64,000 nucleotides of DNA from Blastococcus sp. CT_GayMR19 (GCF_004570385.1 NZ_SPQL01000004.1:186001-250000), one strand, 5' to 3'; counted from the first letter of the stretch, positions 17,402 through 27,509 are shown. Numbers and translations are program-made. Notes: generated by a model from the letters alone, not told the origin.

Positions 17402-18724
17402 GTGCGGACGGCCCTCGTTCCCACCGCCGCTCTGCGCCCGGCCCGCACCGTCGCGCGCTGGGCCGTCCGGCACGGCCTGCCCGCCGTCTACCTCGCGCGG
17501 GGCGCCCGCCGCGGTGATCCGCTCGGCCGGCTGCTGCGCGACCGCGCGGTCCGCGACGAGCCGCACGCCCTCTACGAGCAGCTGCGCTCCCGCGGGCCGC
17601 TGACGGTGAGCAGCCTCGGGCTGGTGACCACCTCGCACGCCGTCGCGTCGGAGGTCCTGCGCTCGGAGCACTTCGGTGTGGGCTGGGACCGGTCGGCGGC
17701 CCCGGGCCTGATCCGCTGGGCCCTGCGGTTCGGCGACGAACTGGACGCCATGGGCGTCGCCGAACCGCCCTCCATGCTGGCCGTGGACCCACCCGACCAC
17801 ACCCGGTTCCGCCGCCTGGTGAGCAGGTCGTTCACCCCGCGGGCGACGGCGGACCTCGAGCCGGCCGTGCAGCGGAACGCCGATGGGCTGCTCGACGCGC
17901 TCGAGCGGACCAGGGGGCCGGTCGACCTCGTCGAGACCTATGCCGCGCAGCTGCCCGTCCTGGTCATCGCGGACCTGCTCGGGGTGCCCGTCGAGCGCCG
18001 AGCGGAGTTCCTCCGGTGGGGCGCGGCCGCGGCCGCCACGCTCGATCCCGGACTCCCGTTCCGGCGGTACGCGGGCGCCGAGCGCTCGCTGCGGGCCATG
18101 CACGTCTTCCTGCGGGAGCACTTCGCGCGGCTGCGGAGGGAGCCCGGGGACGACCTGGTCAGCCGGCTGGTGGTCCTGCCGGAGGAGGAGGCCCTGACCG
18201 AGCGGGAGCTGCACGCCATGGTGATGCTGCTCCTCGGGGCCGGGTTCGAGACGACGATGAACCTGCTCGGCAACGCCGTCGTGCTGCTGGACGCCCACCC
18301 CGGTCAGCGGGCCGCACTGAGCGCCGACCCCTCGGGCTGGGCCGGGGCGGTCGAGGAGGTCCTGCGCCACGACAGCCCGGTCCAGATCACCGGGCGCACC
18401 CCGAGGACCGACGTCGACATCGGCGGCCGGAGGGTGCCGGCCGGGACCCACGTGACCGTCCTGCTGGGTGCGGCGAACCGCGATCCGGAGGTCTTCCCCG
18501 AGCCGGCCCGGTTCGACATCCGGCGCGCCAACGCCCGCGACCACCTCGCCTTCTCCGGCGGCATCCACTACTGCCTGGGTGCGGGCCTGGCCCGGCTGGA
18601 GGGGGTCGTCGGGCTGCGCGCGCTGAACGAGCGGTTCCCGGCGCTCCGGGTCAGCGGCCGGCCGGTCCGGCGGGACCTGACGACCCTGCGGGGGTTCGCG
18701 CACCTGCCGGTGACCCTTCGCTGA
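17402..18724 (+). CDS. Cytochrome P450
   Basis: 440 residues from GTG 17402. All diagnostic motifs are present: the I-helix oxygen-activation motif GAGFETTMN, the K-helix ExxR in EEVLRHDS, and the heme-ligand loop FSGGIHYCLGAGLAR with the proximal cysteine. It is a soluble bacterial class I P450 that needs a ferredoxin and reductase, neither of which is in view. The substrate cannot be inferred. Its last 74 bases overlap the 3' end of the converging transporter gene. Confidence 0.93.
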   Translation: MRTALVPTAALRPARTVARWAVRHGLPAVYLARGARRGDPLGRLLRDRAVRDEPHALYEQLRSRGPLTVSSLGLVTTSHAVASEVLRSEHFGVGWDRSAAPGLIRWALRFGDELDAMGVAEPPSMLAVDPPDHTRFRRLVSRSFTPRATADLEPAVQRNADGLLDALERTRGPVDLVETYAAQLPVLVIADLLGVPVERRAEFLRWGAAAAATLDPGLPFRRYAGAERSLRAMHVFLREHFARLRREPGDDLVSRLVVLPEEEALTERELHAMVMLLLGAGFETTMNLLGNAVVLLDAHPGQRAALSADPSGWAGAVEEVLRHDSPVQITGRTPRTDVDIGGRRVPAGTHVTVLLGAANRDPEVFPEPARFDIRRANARDHLAFSGGIHYCLGAGLARLEGVVGLRALNERFPALRVSGRPVRRDLTTLRGFAHLPVTLR

Positions 18725-19904
18725 CGACGTCCAGGACGACGTCGCGCGCCGCGCCCCAGCCGGCCCACGTCATCGGCGCCACCGCGGCCAGCAGCACGAG
18801 CAACGGCCACGTCCACCCGCGGGTCCCGTCGTACAGCGCACCGAGGACCAGCGGGCCGACCGCCGCCACCAGGTAGCCCAGGCACTGGGCGACACCCCCG
18901 AGCCGGGCGGCCACCAGCGGGGTGGGGCTGCGCAGCACGATGAGCGTCAGGGCGAGGGCGAATCCGCCGCCCTGGGCCAGCCCGAAGGCCGCGACCCAGA
19001 CGAGGGTGCCGTCGGTCGGCGACACCAGCAGCCCGCCGAGCCCGAGCACGTAGGCCAGCCCGACGAGAACGATCAGCGGACGCTGGGTGCGCATCCGGCC
19101 GGCCTGGGCCGGGATGAGCAGTGCGCCGGCGGCCCCCACGATGTTGGCCAGCCCGAGGAAGAGTCCGCCCTGGCTGACCGGCACGCCCGCGTCGGCGAGC
19201 AGCGTGGGCAGCCAGGCGGCGAGCGAGTAGAACTGCACGCTCTGCAGCCCCAGGTAGGCCGTGACCTGCCGGGCCAGCGGCTGGCGGAGCAGCGACCAGG
19301 AGCCCGCTCCCTCGGGGAGCGGTTCGCTCGTTCGGTGCGCATGGCCGGTGCCCGCGACCGGCAGCCAGAGGGCCAGCGCGGCGAGGGCTAGCACGAGCCA
19401 CGACCCCAGCGCCCACCGCCAGTCCACCCCCAGGGCTGCGGCCACCGGGATGGTGAGGGCGGCGCCGGCCGCCGCGCCGACGTTCAACGCGGCCGAGTAC
19501 AGGCCCATCACCGCCCCCGGGCGGCGGAACTCCCGCTTCACGTAGGCCGGGAGCAGCACGTTCGCCAGCGCGATCGCGGCACCGGCGAGGAGGCTGCCCG
19601 CGAACAGCAGGGCGACGGGCGGGAGCAGTCGCAGCGCGATGCCCGCGGCCAGCAGCAGCAGGGAGAGCGCGACCGCGGTCTCGAGGCCGATCCGCCGCGC
19701 CAGTCGCGGTGCGATCGGGGCGAACGCGCCGAAGCAGAGCACGGGCAGGGTGGTGAGCAGGCCGCCCATCGCGGAGGACAGCCCCGTGTCGGCGCGCAGG
19801 TCCCCGAGCACCGGGGCCACGGCCACCACCGCCGGGCGCTGGTTCAGGGCGACGGCGACGATCGCCGCGACCAGCAGGAGGACCGAGATGCGGCTGCGCG
19901 GCAC
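18651..19904 (-). CDS. MFS transporter, CynX/NimT-like
   Basis: 417 residues with 12 predicted TM helices from GTG 19904, which lies 2 bases after the cysN stop codon, so it is the last gene of the cys cluster. The opening LNQRPAVVAVAPVLGDLRADTGLSSAMGGLLTTLPVLCFG is characteristic of the cyanate/2-nitroimidazole transporter (CynX/NimT) subgroup. The substrate is unknown; position next to cysN might suggest a small anion or sulfur compound, but this is speculation. The 3' end overlaps the P450 gene tail to tail. Confidence 0.85.
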   Translation of the reverse strand: MPRSRISVLLLVAAIVAVALNQRPAVVAVAPVLGDLRADTGLSSAMGGLLTTLPVLCFGAFAPIAPRLARRIGLETAVALSLLLLAAGIALRLLPPVALLFAGSLLAGAAIALANVLLPAYVKREFRRPGAVMGLYSAALNVGAAAGAALTIPVAAALGVDWRWALGSWLVLALAALALWLPVAGTGHAHRTSEPLPEGAGSWSLLRQPLARQVTAYLGLQSVQFYSLAAWLPTLLADAGVPVSQGGLFLGLANIVGAAGALLIPAQAGRMRTQRPLIVLVGLAYVLGLGGLLVSPTDGTLVWVAAFGLAQGGGFALALTLIVLRSPTPLVAARLGGVAQCLGYLVAAVGPLVLGALYDGTRGWTWPLLVLLAAVAPMTWAGWGAARDVVLDVVSEGSPAGARTPAGSSGPAGPAGR

Positions 19905-19906
19905 CG

Positions 19907-21271
19907 TCAGCCCGCCGGCGTCAGCATCCCCGCACCGACGGTGGCGTTGGTCGCCTCGTCGATCAGGATGAACCGGCCCGTGACCCGGTTGCGGGCGTAG
20001 TCGTCGACGAACAGCGGCTGGGTGGTCCGCAGCTTCACCCGGCCGATGTCGTTGAGGCCGAGCTCGGTCGCCGCCGGATCGCGGTGCAGCGTGTTCACGT
20101 CGAGCCGGTAGGCCAGCTCCTTGACCATGCCGCGCACCGTGCGGGTCGTGTGCTTGACCGCGATCCGCTGCCGCGGGCGCAGCGGCTCGTCGGCCATCCA
20201 GCAGACCAGGGCGTCGAGGTCCTGGGTGGCGTGCGGCGCGTTCGCCGGCCGGCAGATCAGGTCGCCGCGGGAGACGTCGAGGTCGTCGGCCAGCCGGACG
20301 GTCACGGCCATCGGCGCGAACGCCTCCTCCACCGGGCCGCGGGGGCCGTCGATGCCGGCGATCGTCGTCGTCAGGCCGCTGGGCAGGACCCGCACCTCGT
20401 CGCCCGGCCGCAGCACCCCGCTGGCGACGGTGCCGGCGTAGCCGCGGTAGTCGTGGAACGCGTCGGACTGCGGGCGGATCACGTACTGCACCGGGAACCG
20501 GGCGTCGACCAGGTTGCGGTCGCTGGCGACGTGCACGTGCTCGAGGTGGTGCAGCAGCGACGGCCCGTCGTACCACGGGCTGTTCGCCGACCGGGTCACG
20601 ACGTTGTCGCCGTTCAGGGCGGAGATCGGGACGACGGTCAGGTCGGGCACGTTCAGCTTGGCCGCGAACGCGGTGAACTCGTCGCGGATCCCCTCGTAGA
20701 CCTCCTCCGACCAGTCGACGAGATCCATCTTGTTGACCGCGACGACGAGGTGCGGCACCCGCAGCAGCGAGGCGAGGAAGGCGTGCCGGCGGCTCTGCTC
20801 GAGCATCCCCTTGCGGGCGTCCACCAGCACGATCGCGAGGTCCGCCGTCGAGGCGCCGGTGACCATGTTCCGGGTGTACTGCACGTGACCCGGGGTGTCG
20901 GCCAGGATGAACGTGCGCCGCGGGGTGCTGAAGTACCGGTAGGCGACGTCGATGGTGATGCCCTGCTCGCGCTCGGCCCGCAGCCCGTCGGTGAGCAGCG
21001 CCAGATCGACGTAGTCGCCCTTGCTGGCCCGCTCGACCGCCTCGTACTGGTCCACGAAGACGGCCTTGCTGTCGTAGAGCAACCGGCCGATCAGCGTGCT
21101 CTTGCCGTCGTCCACGGATCCGGCTGTGGCGATCCGGATGATGTCCTTGCGCGCGAGGACGATGTCGTGGGCCTTCTCGGCGAGCGGCGAGTGCACGGGG
21201 ATCGGGGGCTCGGGGTGGATCTCCGGCGCGGGCTGGATGCCGGACCGGGCGGCGCTGTGGTCGACAGCCAT
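19907..21271 (-). CDS. cysN: Sulfate adenylyltransferase subunit 1 (GTPase)
   Basis: 454 residues. EF-Tu-like GTPase: P-loop GSVDDGKST at about residue 50, DTPGH (G3), NKMD (G4), followed by two beta-barrel domains ending in GRVKLRTTQPLF and GRFILIDEATNATVGAGM. With CysD it forms APS from sulfate and ATP, GTP hydrolysis driving the reaction. Unlike mycobacterial CysNC, the protein ends here without an APS-kinase domain, and no cysC is in view. It lies downstream of cysD on the same strand but is separated by an opposite-strand membrane gene. Confidence 0.95.
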   Translation of the reverse strand: MAVDHSAARSGIQPAPEIHPEPPIPVHSPLAEKAHDIVLARKDIIRIATAGSVDDGKSTLIGRLLYDSKAVFVDQYEAVERASKGDYVDLALLTDGLRAEREQGITIDVAYRYFSTPRRTFILADTPGHVQYTRNMVTGASTADLAIVLVDARKGMLEQSRRHAFLASLLRVPHLVVAVNKMDLVDWSEEVYEGIRDEFTAFAAKLNVPDLTVVPISALNGDNVVTRSANSPWYDGPSLLHHLEHVHVASDRNLVDARFPVQYVIRPQSDAFHDYRGYAGTVASGVLRPGDEVRVLPSGLTTTIAGIDGPRGPVEEAFAPMAVTVRLADDLDVSRGDLICRPANAPHATQDLDALVCWMADEPLRPRQRIAVKHTTRTVRGMVKELAYRLDVNTLHRDPAATELGLNDIGRVKLRTTQPLFVDDYARNRVTGRFILIDEATNATVGAGMLTPAG

Positions 21272-21303
21272 CAGGGGGCCTTCCTGTCCGGTCGGGCGGC
21301 TCG

Positions 21304-21597
21304 ATGGCGGACGGCGCGGCGGAGGCGGACGCTGGAGCGGATCCCCCCGGCTGGAAGGACCGCATGTTCGTCTTCGTCGCCGCCGTGCCCGCCCTGCTGG
21401 TCGTGCTCGTCGGCTACGTGGCCGGCTACGCGGTCGCGCAGTGGGTCTGCGACCTGCTCGGCGTGGGTGCGACGCGCACGCCGGAGGTGGCCGGCTGGAC
21501 GACGGGGCTGGTGCTCCTCGCCGTCGTGGTGTGGCTGCTGCTCGGCCGGTGGCGCCGGGGGCCGGAGGGCCGCGAGGGAGGCGCCCATCAGAAGTAG
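21304..21597 (+). CDS. Small two-TM membrane protein inserted between cysD and cysN
   Basis: 97 residues from ATG 21304 (ATG 21364 is possible). Two clear hydrophobic helices, FVFVAAVPALLVVLVGYVAGYAV and TGLVLLAVVVWLLLGRW, flank a short loop. It is encoded against the direction of the cys genes, and its last 10 bases overlap the 3' end of cysD. The family is unknown. Hydrophobic pattern and frame length support a real gene, but no ribosome site is obvious. Confidence 0.6.
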   Translation: MADGAAEADAGADPPGWKDRMFVFVAAVPALLVVLVGYVAGYAVAQWVCDLLGVGATRTPEVAGWTTGLVLLAVVVWLLLGRWRRGPEGREGGAHQK

Positions 21598-22496
21598 CCC
21601 TCCTTCTTCCGGTCCTCCATGGCGGCCTCGCTGACCTTGTCGTCGCCGCGGGTGGCGCCGCGCTCGGTCATCCGGGTCACCGCGATCTCGGCGATGACCT
21701 CCTCGACCGTGGTCGCCTCCGACAGGACGGCGGCGGTCAGGTTGGCGTCGCCGACGGTCCGGTAGCGCACCGTCTCGCGGCGCACCTGCTCGCCGTCCCG
21801 GGGCCGGATGAACTCGTTGACCGCGTAGAGCATCCCCTGGCGCTCGACGACCTCCCGCTCCTCCGCGAGGTACAGCGGGGGGATCGCGATGTTCTCGCGC
21901 AGGATGTACTGCCAGATGTCGAGCTCGGTCCAGTTCGACAGCGGGAAGACGCGGATCGACTCGCCCAGGTGGATCCGGCCGTTGTACAGGTCCCAGATCT
22001 CGGGGCGCTGGTTCTTGGGGTCCCACTGGCCGAACTCGTCGCGGAAGGAGAACACCCGCTCCTTGGCCCGCGCCTTGTCCTCGTCCCGGCGGGCGCCGCC
22101 GAACAGCGCGGTGAAGCCGTGCTCCTCGACCGCGTCGAGCAGCACCGGCGTCTGGATGCGGTTGCGGGAGCCGTTGGGCTCCTCCTTCACCGTGCCGGCG
22201 GCGATCGCGTCGGGCACCGACGCGACGATCAGCTCGACGCCGAGCTCGGCGACCCGCTTGTCGCGGAACTCGAGCACGTCCGGGAAGTTCAGCCCGGTGT
22301 CGACGTGCATGACCGGGAAAGGGATCCGCGCCGGCGCGAACGCCTTGCGGGCCAGCTCCAGCATCACGATCGAGTCCTTGCCACCGGAGAACAGCAGCAC
22401 CGGGCGCTCCAGTTCGGCGACCACCTCGCGGATCACGTGGATGGACTCGGCCTCCAGCGTCTCCAGCTGGGTCAGCCGGTAGTCGGGGGTCGTCAC
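21588..22496 (-). CDS. cysD: Sulfate adenylyltransferase subunit 2
   Basis: 302 residues from GTG 22496, with GGAG 7 bases upstream. The PP-loop SGGKDSIVML (about residue 37) binds ATP; HVDTGLNFPDVLEFRD, GGARRDEDKARAKERVFSFRDEFGQWDPKNQRPE-like and FPLSNWTELDIWQYI segments are family hallmarks. It forms adenosine 5'-phosphosulfate with CysN in assimilatory sulfate reduction. Downstream is cysN (after a gap holding an opposite-strand gene), upstream is cysQ on the same strand. Confidence 0.96.
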   Translation of the reverse strand: MTTPDYRLTQLETLEAESIHVIREVVAELERPVLLFSGGKDSIVMLELARKAFAPARIPFPVMHVDTGLNFPDVLEFRDKRVAELGVELIVASVPDAIAAGTVKEEPNGSRNRIQTPVLLDAVEEHGFTALFGGARRDEDKARAKERVFSFRDEFGQWDPKNQRPEIWDLYNGRIHLGESIRVFPLSNWTELDIWQYILRENIAIPPLYLAEEREVVERQGMLYAVNEFIRPRDGEQVRRETVRYRTVGDANLTAAVLSEATTVEEVIAEIAVTRMTERGATRGDDKVSEAAMEDRKKEGYF

Positions 22497-22581
22497 GCAG
22501 ATGCTCCGGGGCTCGACAGCAAGGGGGCTCGAAAGAAGGGCAACCGCCGCGCCGCGGCCCCGATTCCCGGTCCAGTGTCCG

Positions 22582-23340
22582 CTATCGGGCGGAACGCACC
22601 GCAGCCAGGATGCGGTCGGCCAGTTCCGGACGGCACACGACGAGGTCCGGCAGCGAGGGATCGGGCTCGTTGTAGACCAGCGGCGTGCCGTCCATCCGGC
22701 AGGTGGCCAGCCCCGCGGCCCGGGCCACGGCGACCGGTGCGGCGGAGTCCCACTGGTACATGCCGCCGGCGTGCAGGTAGGCGTCCACCTCGCCGCGCGC
22801 GACCGCCACGGCCTTGTAGCCGGCCGAACCCAGCGGCACGAGCACCCCGTCGAGGGCTGCCGCGACGGCGCCGGCGACGGCGGGGGGACGGGTGCGGCTG
22901 ACCCCGATCCGGACCGGTCCCTCCCCGCGCGGCGGGACGGCGGCCGGCGGCTCGGTCACCAGCACCTCGCCGAGGGCGGGCAGCGCCACGGCGGCGGCTG
23001 TCAGGTCCCCACCCACCCCCCGCTCGCCGGCCGACCAGAGCGCCACGTGCACCGCCCAGTCGTGCCGGCCGCCCTCGCCGTACTCGCGGGTCCCGTCCAG
23101 CGGGTCGACGATCCAGACGCGGTCGGCGTCGAGGCGGCGCGGGTCGTCGGCGGCCTCCTCGCTGAAGACGATGTCGTGCGGCCGCTCGCGGGTGAGCACG
23201 TCGACGACGGCGCGCTGGGCGGCGGCATCCCCGGCGTCGCCGAGTTCCCGGCCGGTCAGCTCCCCGCCGCGCAGGCCGAGCAGCACCCCGGCCGCCGCGC
23301 GGGCCGCGGCCGCCGCGACCGCGACGTCGTCCGATGGCAC
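22582..23340 (-). CDS. cysQ: 3'(2'),5'-bisphosphate nucleotidase CysQ
   Basis: 252 residues from GTG 23340, 1 base after the stop of the upstream thioesterase gene. Inositol-monophosphatase fold with the metal-binding motifs FSEEAADD, VDPLDGTREY and WDSAAPVAVARAAG. It hydrolyses PAP, a by-product of sulfate assimilation, to AMP, and may also act on PAPS or inositol phosphates as shown for mycobacterial CysQ. Position before cysD fits a sulfate-assimilation operon. Confidence 0.92.
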   Translation of the reverse strand: MPSDDVAVAAAAARAAAGVLLGLRGGELTGRELGDAGDAAAQRAVVDVLTRERPHDIVFSEEAADDPRRLDADRVWIVDPLDGTREYGEGGRHDWAVHVALWSAGERGVGGDLTAAAVALPALGEVLVTEPPAAVPPRGEGPVRIGVSRTRPPAVAGAVAAALDGVLVPLGSAGYKAVAVARGEVDAYLHAGGMYQWDSAAPVAVARAAGLATCRMDGTPLVYNEPDPSLPDLVVCRPELADRILAAVRSAR

Positions 23341-23341
23341 G

Positions 23342-24052
23342 TCAGTCCCGCTCGAGGGCGGTGGCGTCGGTGGGCCGACCGGGCGGCCGGGGCCGGCCGG
23401 CCGCGTCGGTGATGGCGCCGAAGTAGGCCTCCAGGCGGTCGGACCGGGGCACCACGAAGACCCCGCGGGCCTCCACGAGCGGCTGCCCGGGGGCGGAGGC
23501 GAGCGCGATGCCCCCCTCGACCAGGGTCTTGCGCCCGGCGTCCTCCGCCACCCGGGCCCGCAGCACCAGGGGTGTCTGCAGCGGAAGGGGGCCGCGGTAG
23601 TCGAGCTCGAGGTGCACGGTCATGCCCCACAGGCCCGCGGCGATCGTCGCCGCGCCGAGCATCTGGTCCATGAGCAGCCCGCTGACCCCGCCGTGCACGA
23701 ACCCCGGGGGACCTTCGTAGCGCAGCCCGAGGGTCGCCTCGGCCACCACGCCGCCGTCCGCGGCGCGGATGACGAGTGGCGGGGCCAGCGGACTGCCGAC
23801 TCCGGTCACCGGGTTGTAGACGCGCCGGAAGGTCACCGGGTCGTCCAGCGAGGGCAGCTGGGTCGCCGGCCGCCGCGACGCGGCCAGCCGCCCGGTCACC
23901 GTGCGCACCTCGTCCGCCGCCGCTCGCAGCTCGTCCGCGTCCACGGTCGTGGCCACGGAGGCCTCGACCAGCCCGCGCATCGCGCCGCCCAGCTCGGCGA
24001 CGGCGGCCATCAGTTCGGCGTCGTACGGGGGGCCCGCGTCGGTCGTCGTCAC
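23342..24052 (-). CDS. PaaI-type hotdog thioesterase
   Basis: 236 residues from GTG 24052. The C-terminal half carries the 4HBT hotdog signature GPPGFVHGGVSGLLMDQMLG with HGG near the active site and LELDYRGPLPLQTPLVLRARV. The N-terminal about 90 residues are a helical extension. It likely hydrolyses acyl-CoA thioesters; the substrate is unknown. The stop codon lies 1 base before the cysQ start, so it probably heads the thioesterase-cysQ-cysD segment. Confidence 0.85.
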   Translation of the reverse strand: MTTTDAGPPYDAELMAAVAELGGAMRGLVEASVATTVDADELRAAADEVRTVTGRLAASRRPATQLPSLDDPVTFRRVYNPVTGVGSPLAPPLVIRAADGGVVAEATLGLRYEGPPGFVHGGVSGLLMDQMLGAATIAAGLWGMTVHLELDYRGPLPLQTPLVLRARVAEDAGRKTLVEGGIALASAPGQPLVEARGVFVVPRSDRLEAYFGAITDAAGRPRPPGRPTDATALERD

Positions 24053-24073
24053 CGCCGGATCGTGACAGGGCGG

Positions 24074-25596
24074 CTAGGCCGCGTCGCCGCCACCCCCGAC
24101 CGGCTGCCGCGCCGCCGGACCGCTGCGCGGCAGCCGGACGGCGAACGTGGCACCCTCCCCGGGGGCGGTGACGACGTCGACCGTCCCGCCGTGCGCCGCC
24201 ACCAGGGAGGCGACGATGGCCAGGCCGAGCCCGGTCCCGCCGGCCTCCCGCGTCCGGGACGTGTCCGCGCGGTAGAACCGCTCGAAGGCGCGGACGGCGT
24301 CGGCCGGGTCCATGCCCGGGCCCTCGTCGGCGACCCGCAGCACCAGGACGCCCGGATCGTCGTCCGCCGCTGACACGGACACGGTCACCCGGGCGTCGGC
24401 CGGGGTGTGGGTGAGCGCGTTGGTGACCAGGTTCCCGACGACCTGCCGCAGCCGGGCCTCGTCGCCCTGCACGACCGGGACGTCGACGAGCGACTCGTCC
24501 AGGTGCAGGGCGATGGGACGGGCCGGCTGGACGGCGCGGGCGTCGTGGACGGCGTCGCCGGCGATCTCGGCGAGGTCCACGGGGCCGATGGTGAGCGGCC
24601 GCTGCTGATCCAGCCGGGCCAGCAGCAGCAGGTCCTCGACCAGCATGCCCATGCGGGCACCCTCGGCCTCGATGCGTCCCATCAGGCGCCGGACGTCGTC
24701 CTCCGAGCGCACGGCGCCCTGGCGGTAGAGCTCGGCGAAGCCCCGGATGGAGGTCAGCGGCGTCCGCAGCTCGTGGCTGGCGTCGGCGACGAAGCGGCGC
24801 ATCCGGTCCTCGCTGCCGCGAGCCTGCGCCTCGGAGGCCTGCTGGGCCCGGAAGGCCCGCTCGATCCGGGAGAGCATGCCGTTGAGCGCCGTCGACAGCC
24901 GGCCCACCTCGGTCCGGTCGTCGCCCTCGGGCACCCGCTGCGACAGGTCGCCCGCCGCGATCGCCCGGGCCGTCCGCTCGACCCCGGCCAGCGGCCGCAG
25001 GCTGTTGCGCACGAGGAGGTACCCGGCGATGCCGAGGACGACGAGCACGATCAGGCCCACGGCCACCTGCAGCGCGACCAGCTGGCCGATGGCGGCCTGG
25101 TCGCGGCCGAGGTCGGTGCCGACCACGAGCGTGTGGCCGCCCTGCAGGTCGGCGGTGACGACCCGCCAGTCCGCCCCGCCGCCCGCCGACGGCACCGTGC
25201 GGGGACGCGCGGGCCCCCCGCCGCCGTCCCGGCCGTAGTGGTCCTCGCCGAGGTCCTGCACGTCGGGCAGGTCCTCGCCGCGTTCGGGCGGGCTGCCGAG
25301 CACCGTCACCACACCGTCGGGGGACAGGCAGGCGACATAGGTCGAGCTGGGCAGCCACTGCGCGTCCTCGGCCAGACAGGCGGCGACGATGCTCCCGTTG
25401 TTCTCGGCCTGCTTGAGGACGGTGCGGAGCTCGGCGTCCTGCTGGCCCACGAGATAGCCGCGGAGCATGGCGGTGGCCCCGGCGCCGGTCGCGACCAGGG
25501 CCAGGGCCACGAGGACCACGAGCAGGGCGACGAGCGTGATCCGCAGCGGCACCCGCGACAGGCGGGTCGCGGGGGCGACGTCGGCCGGGGCGCCGT

Positions 25597-25600
<4 letters not shown>
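24074..25600 (-). CDS. Sensor histidine kinase of a two-component system
   Basis: 508 residues from GTG 25600, which overlaps the regulator stop as GTGA. TM1 about residues 20-42, an extracytoplasmic sensor of about 130 residues with two cysteines, TM2 about 176-198, HAMP 199-250, HisKA with phospho-acceptor His276 in VADASHELRTPLTSIRGF, then a complete ATPase domain (NLVTNALTHTP, VADEGPGM, GTGLGLAIV). The layout resembles mycobacterial TrcS/TcrY-type kinases. The signal is unknown. Confidence 0.93.
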
Positions 25601-26352
<752 letters not shown>

Positions 26353-26428
26353 GCCCCGAGAATGACCACGTCGGCTGCGGCCGGTCTGGACGCTACCTGT
26401 GAACTGGCTGGAGATCGCGCATCCCGTT

Positions 26429-26680
26429 GTGCCCCCCGGCCGGCGTCCGCGCCCCGGTCCGCTCCTCGCTCGCCGGCGCTCGCTGCGATGCTCCCGGGGC
26501 TGTCAGCCGGCGGTGCCCTCGTGCCGGCTTCCGCGCCCCGGTCCGCTCCTCGCTCGCCGTCGCTCGCTGCGATGCTCCCGGTGCTGTCAGCCGGCGGTGC
26601 CCTCGTGCCGGCTTCCGAGCCCCGGTCCGCTCCTCGCTCGCCGGCGCTCGCTGCGATGCTCCCGGGGCTGTCAGCCGGCG
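26429..26680. repeat. Three 84-bp tandem repeats upstream of the two-component operon
   Basis: Copies at 26429-26512, 26513-26596 and 26597-26680 are nearly identical, each containing GGTCCGCTCCTCGCTCGCCG and ending in GGGGCTGTCAGCCGGCG or a one-base variant. The third copy includes the stop codon (26671-26673) of the siderophore-interacting gene, so the unit probably arose by duplication of its 3' flank. This fills the 318 bases between that gene and the response regulator; no gene is seen in it. Confidence 0.93.
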
Positions 26681-27495
26681 GGGGACATCGCGCGGCCCCG
26701 CCGCCAGTAGCCGATCGCGTGGTGCTGGGCCCGGCCGAGCCCCCATCGGGCGCGGAGGTCGGCCCGGATCGCGCGGACGGTGGCCGACTCGGCGGCCACC
26801 CACGCGAAGACGTCATCCCCCTCGGGCCGGCTGAGCTCCGCCACCGCGTCGGCCAGCAGGGTGCTCTCCCCGGGTGCCAGGCCGCCGCGGTGCAGCCAGC
26901 GCACGGAGATGCCGTCCGGAACGGCGAGCGGCTGCTCCTCTTCCGTGCCGGCCACCTCCAGCAGGACCACCCCCCGGGTGGAGGGCGCGGCGGTGTCGAG
27001 GATGCGGCTGATCGCCGGGATCGCGGTCTCGTCGCCGACGAGCAGCAGGGAACCGGCGGGGCGATCGCCCAGGGAGCCGCCGCCGGCAACGCCGAGCGGG
27101 GCGCCCGGGAGAGCCGCGGCTGCCCACGCGGCGGCCGGGCCGTCGCCGTGCAGCACGAAGTCGATCTCCACCTCGCCGGCGACGGGGTCCTGCCGACGGG
27201 CGGTGTAGCTGCGCAGGCTCACCCCGTGGGCGCCGTCGGGCCAGACGATCCGGCCGTCCTTGGCCACCCGGGGCCAGCGCGGCACGGCGTCGCCGACGCG
27301 GGGGACCAGCAGGGAGACGGTGGGCCCGGCGGCGGCCACGGCGGCGGGGGAGCCGGACAGGACGACCCGCCGCACCGCCGGCGTCACCGCGGTCACGCCG
27401 GTCACGGTCAGCACGTGGACCGGCCGGAGTCCGTCCCCGGCCGGACCGTCGGACGGCGACCGTTCGACGGCGGGATCGTCGGGGAGGGCGCTCAC
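26671..27495 (-). CDS. Siderophore-interacting FAD-dependent reductase
   Basis: 274 residues from GTG 27495. The FAD-binding barrel contains VSLRSYTARR (RxYT), followed by the siderophore-interacting protein domain with SLLLVGDETAIPAISRIL, VRWLHRGG, DDVFAWVAAESATVRAIRADLR and the terminal HAIGYWRRG. Proteins of this ViuB/SIP family reduce ferric siderophores in the cytoplasm to release iron. A -10 element TAGGCT lies 8 bases before GTG, favouring a leaderless message. No siderophore genes are nearby. Confidence 0.9.
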   Translation of the reverse strand: MSALPDDPAVERSPSDGPAGDGLRPVHVLTVTGVTAVTPAVRRVVLSGSPAAVAAAGPTVSLLVPRVGDAVPRWPRVAKDGRIVWPDGAHGVSLRSYTARRQDPVAGEVEIDFVLHGDGPAAAWAAAALPGAPLGVAGGGSLGDRPAGSLLLVGDETAIPAISRILDTAAPSTRGVVLLEVAGTEEEQPLAVPDGISVRWLHRGGLAPGESTLLADAVAELSRPEGDDVFAWVAAESATVRAIRADLRARWGLGRAQHHAIGYWRRGRAMSPAG

Positions 27496-27503
27496 GTCGG
27501 CCG

Positions 27504-27509
27504 AGCCTA
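27504..27509 (-). promoter_or_regulatory. -10 element, probable leaderless promoter of the siderophore-interacting gene
   Basis: TAGGCT on the minus strand is 8 bases upstream of GTG 27495, which has no Shine-Dalgarno sequence. Confidence 0.55.

Noticed and set aside
23342-24052. Thioesterase assigned to phenylacetate degradation
   Set aside because: No paa genes are present; only the hotdog fold is supported.
26430-26700. Possible CRISPR array from the 84-bp repeats
   Set aside because: The units are contiguous with no variable spacers and no cas genes are near.
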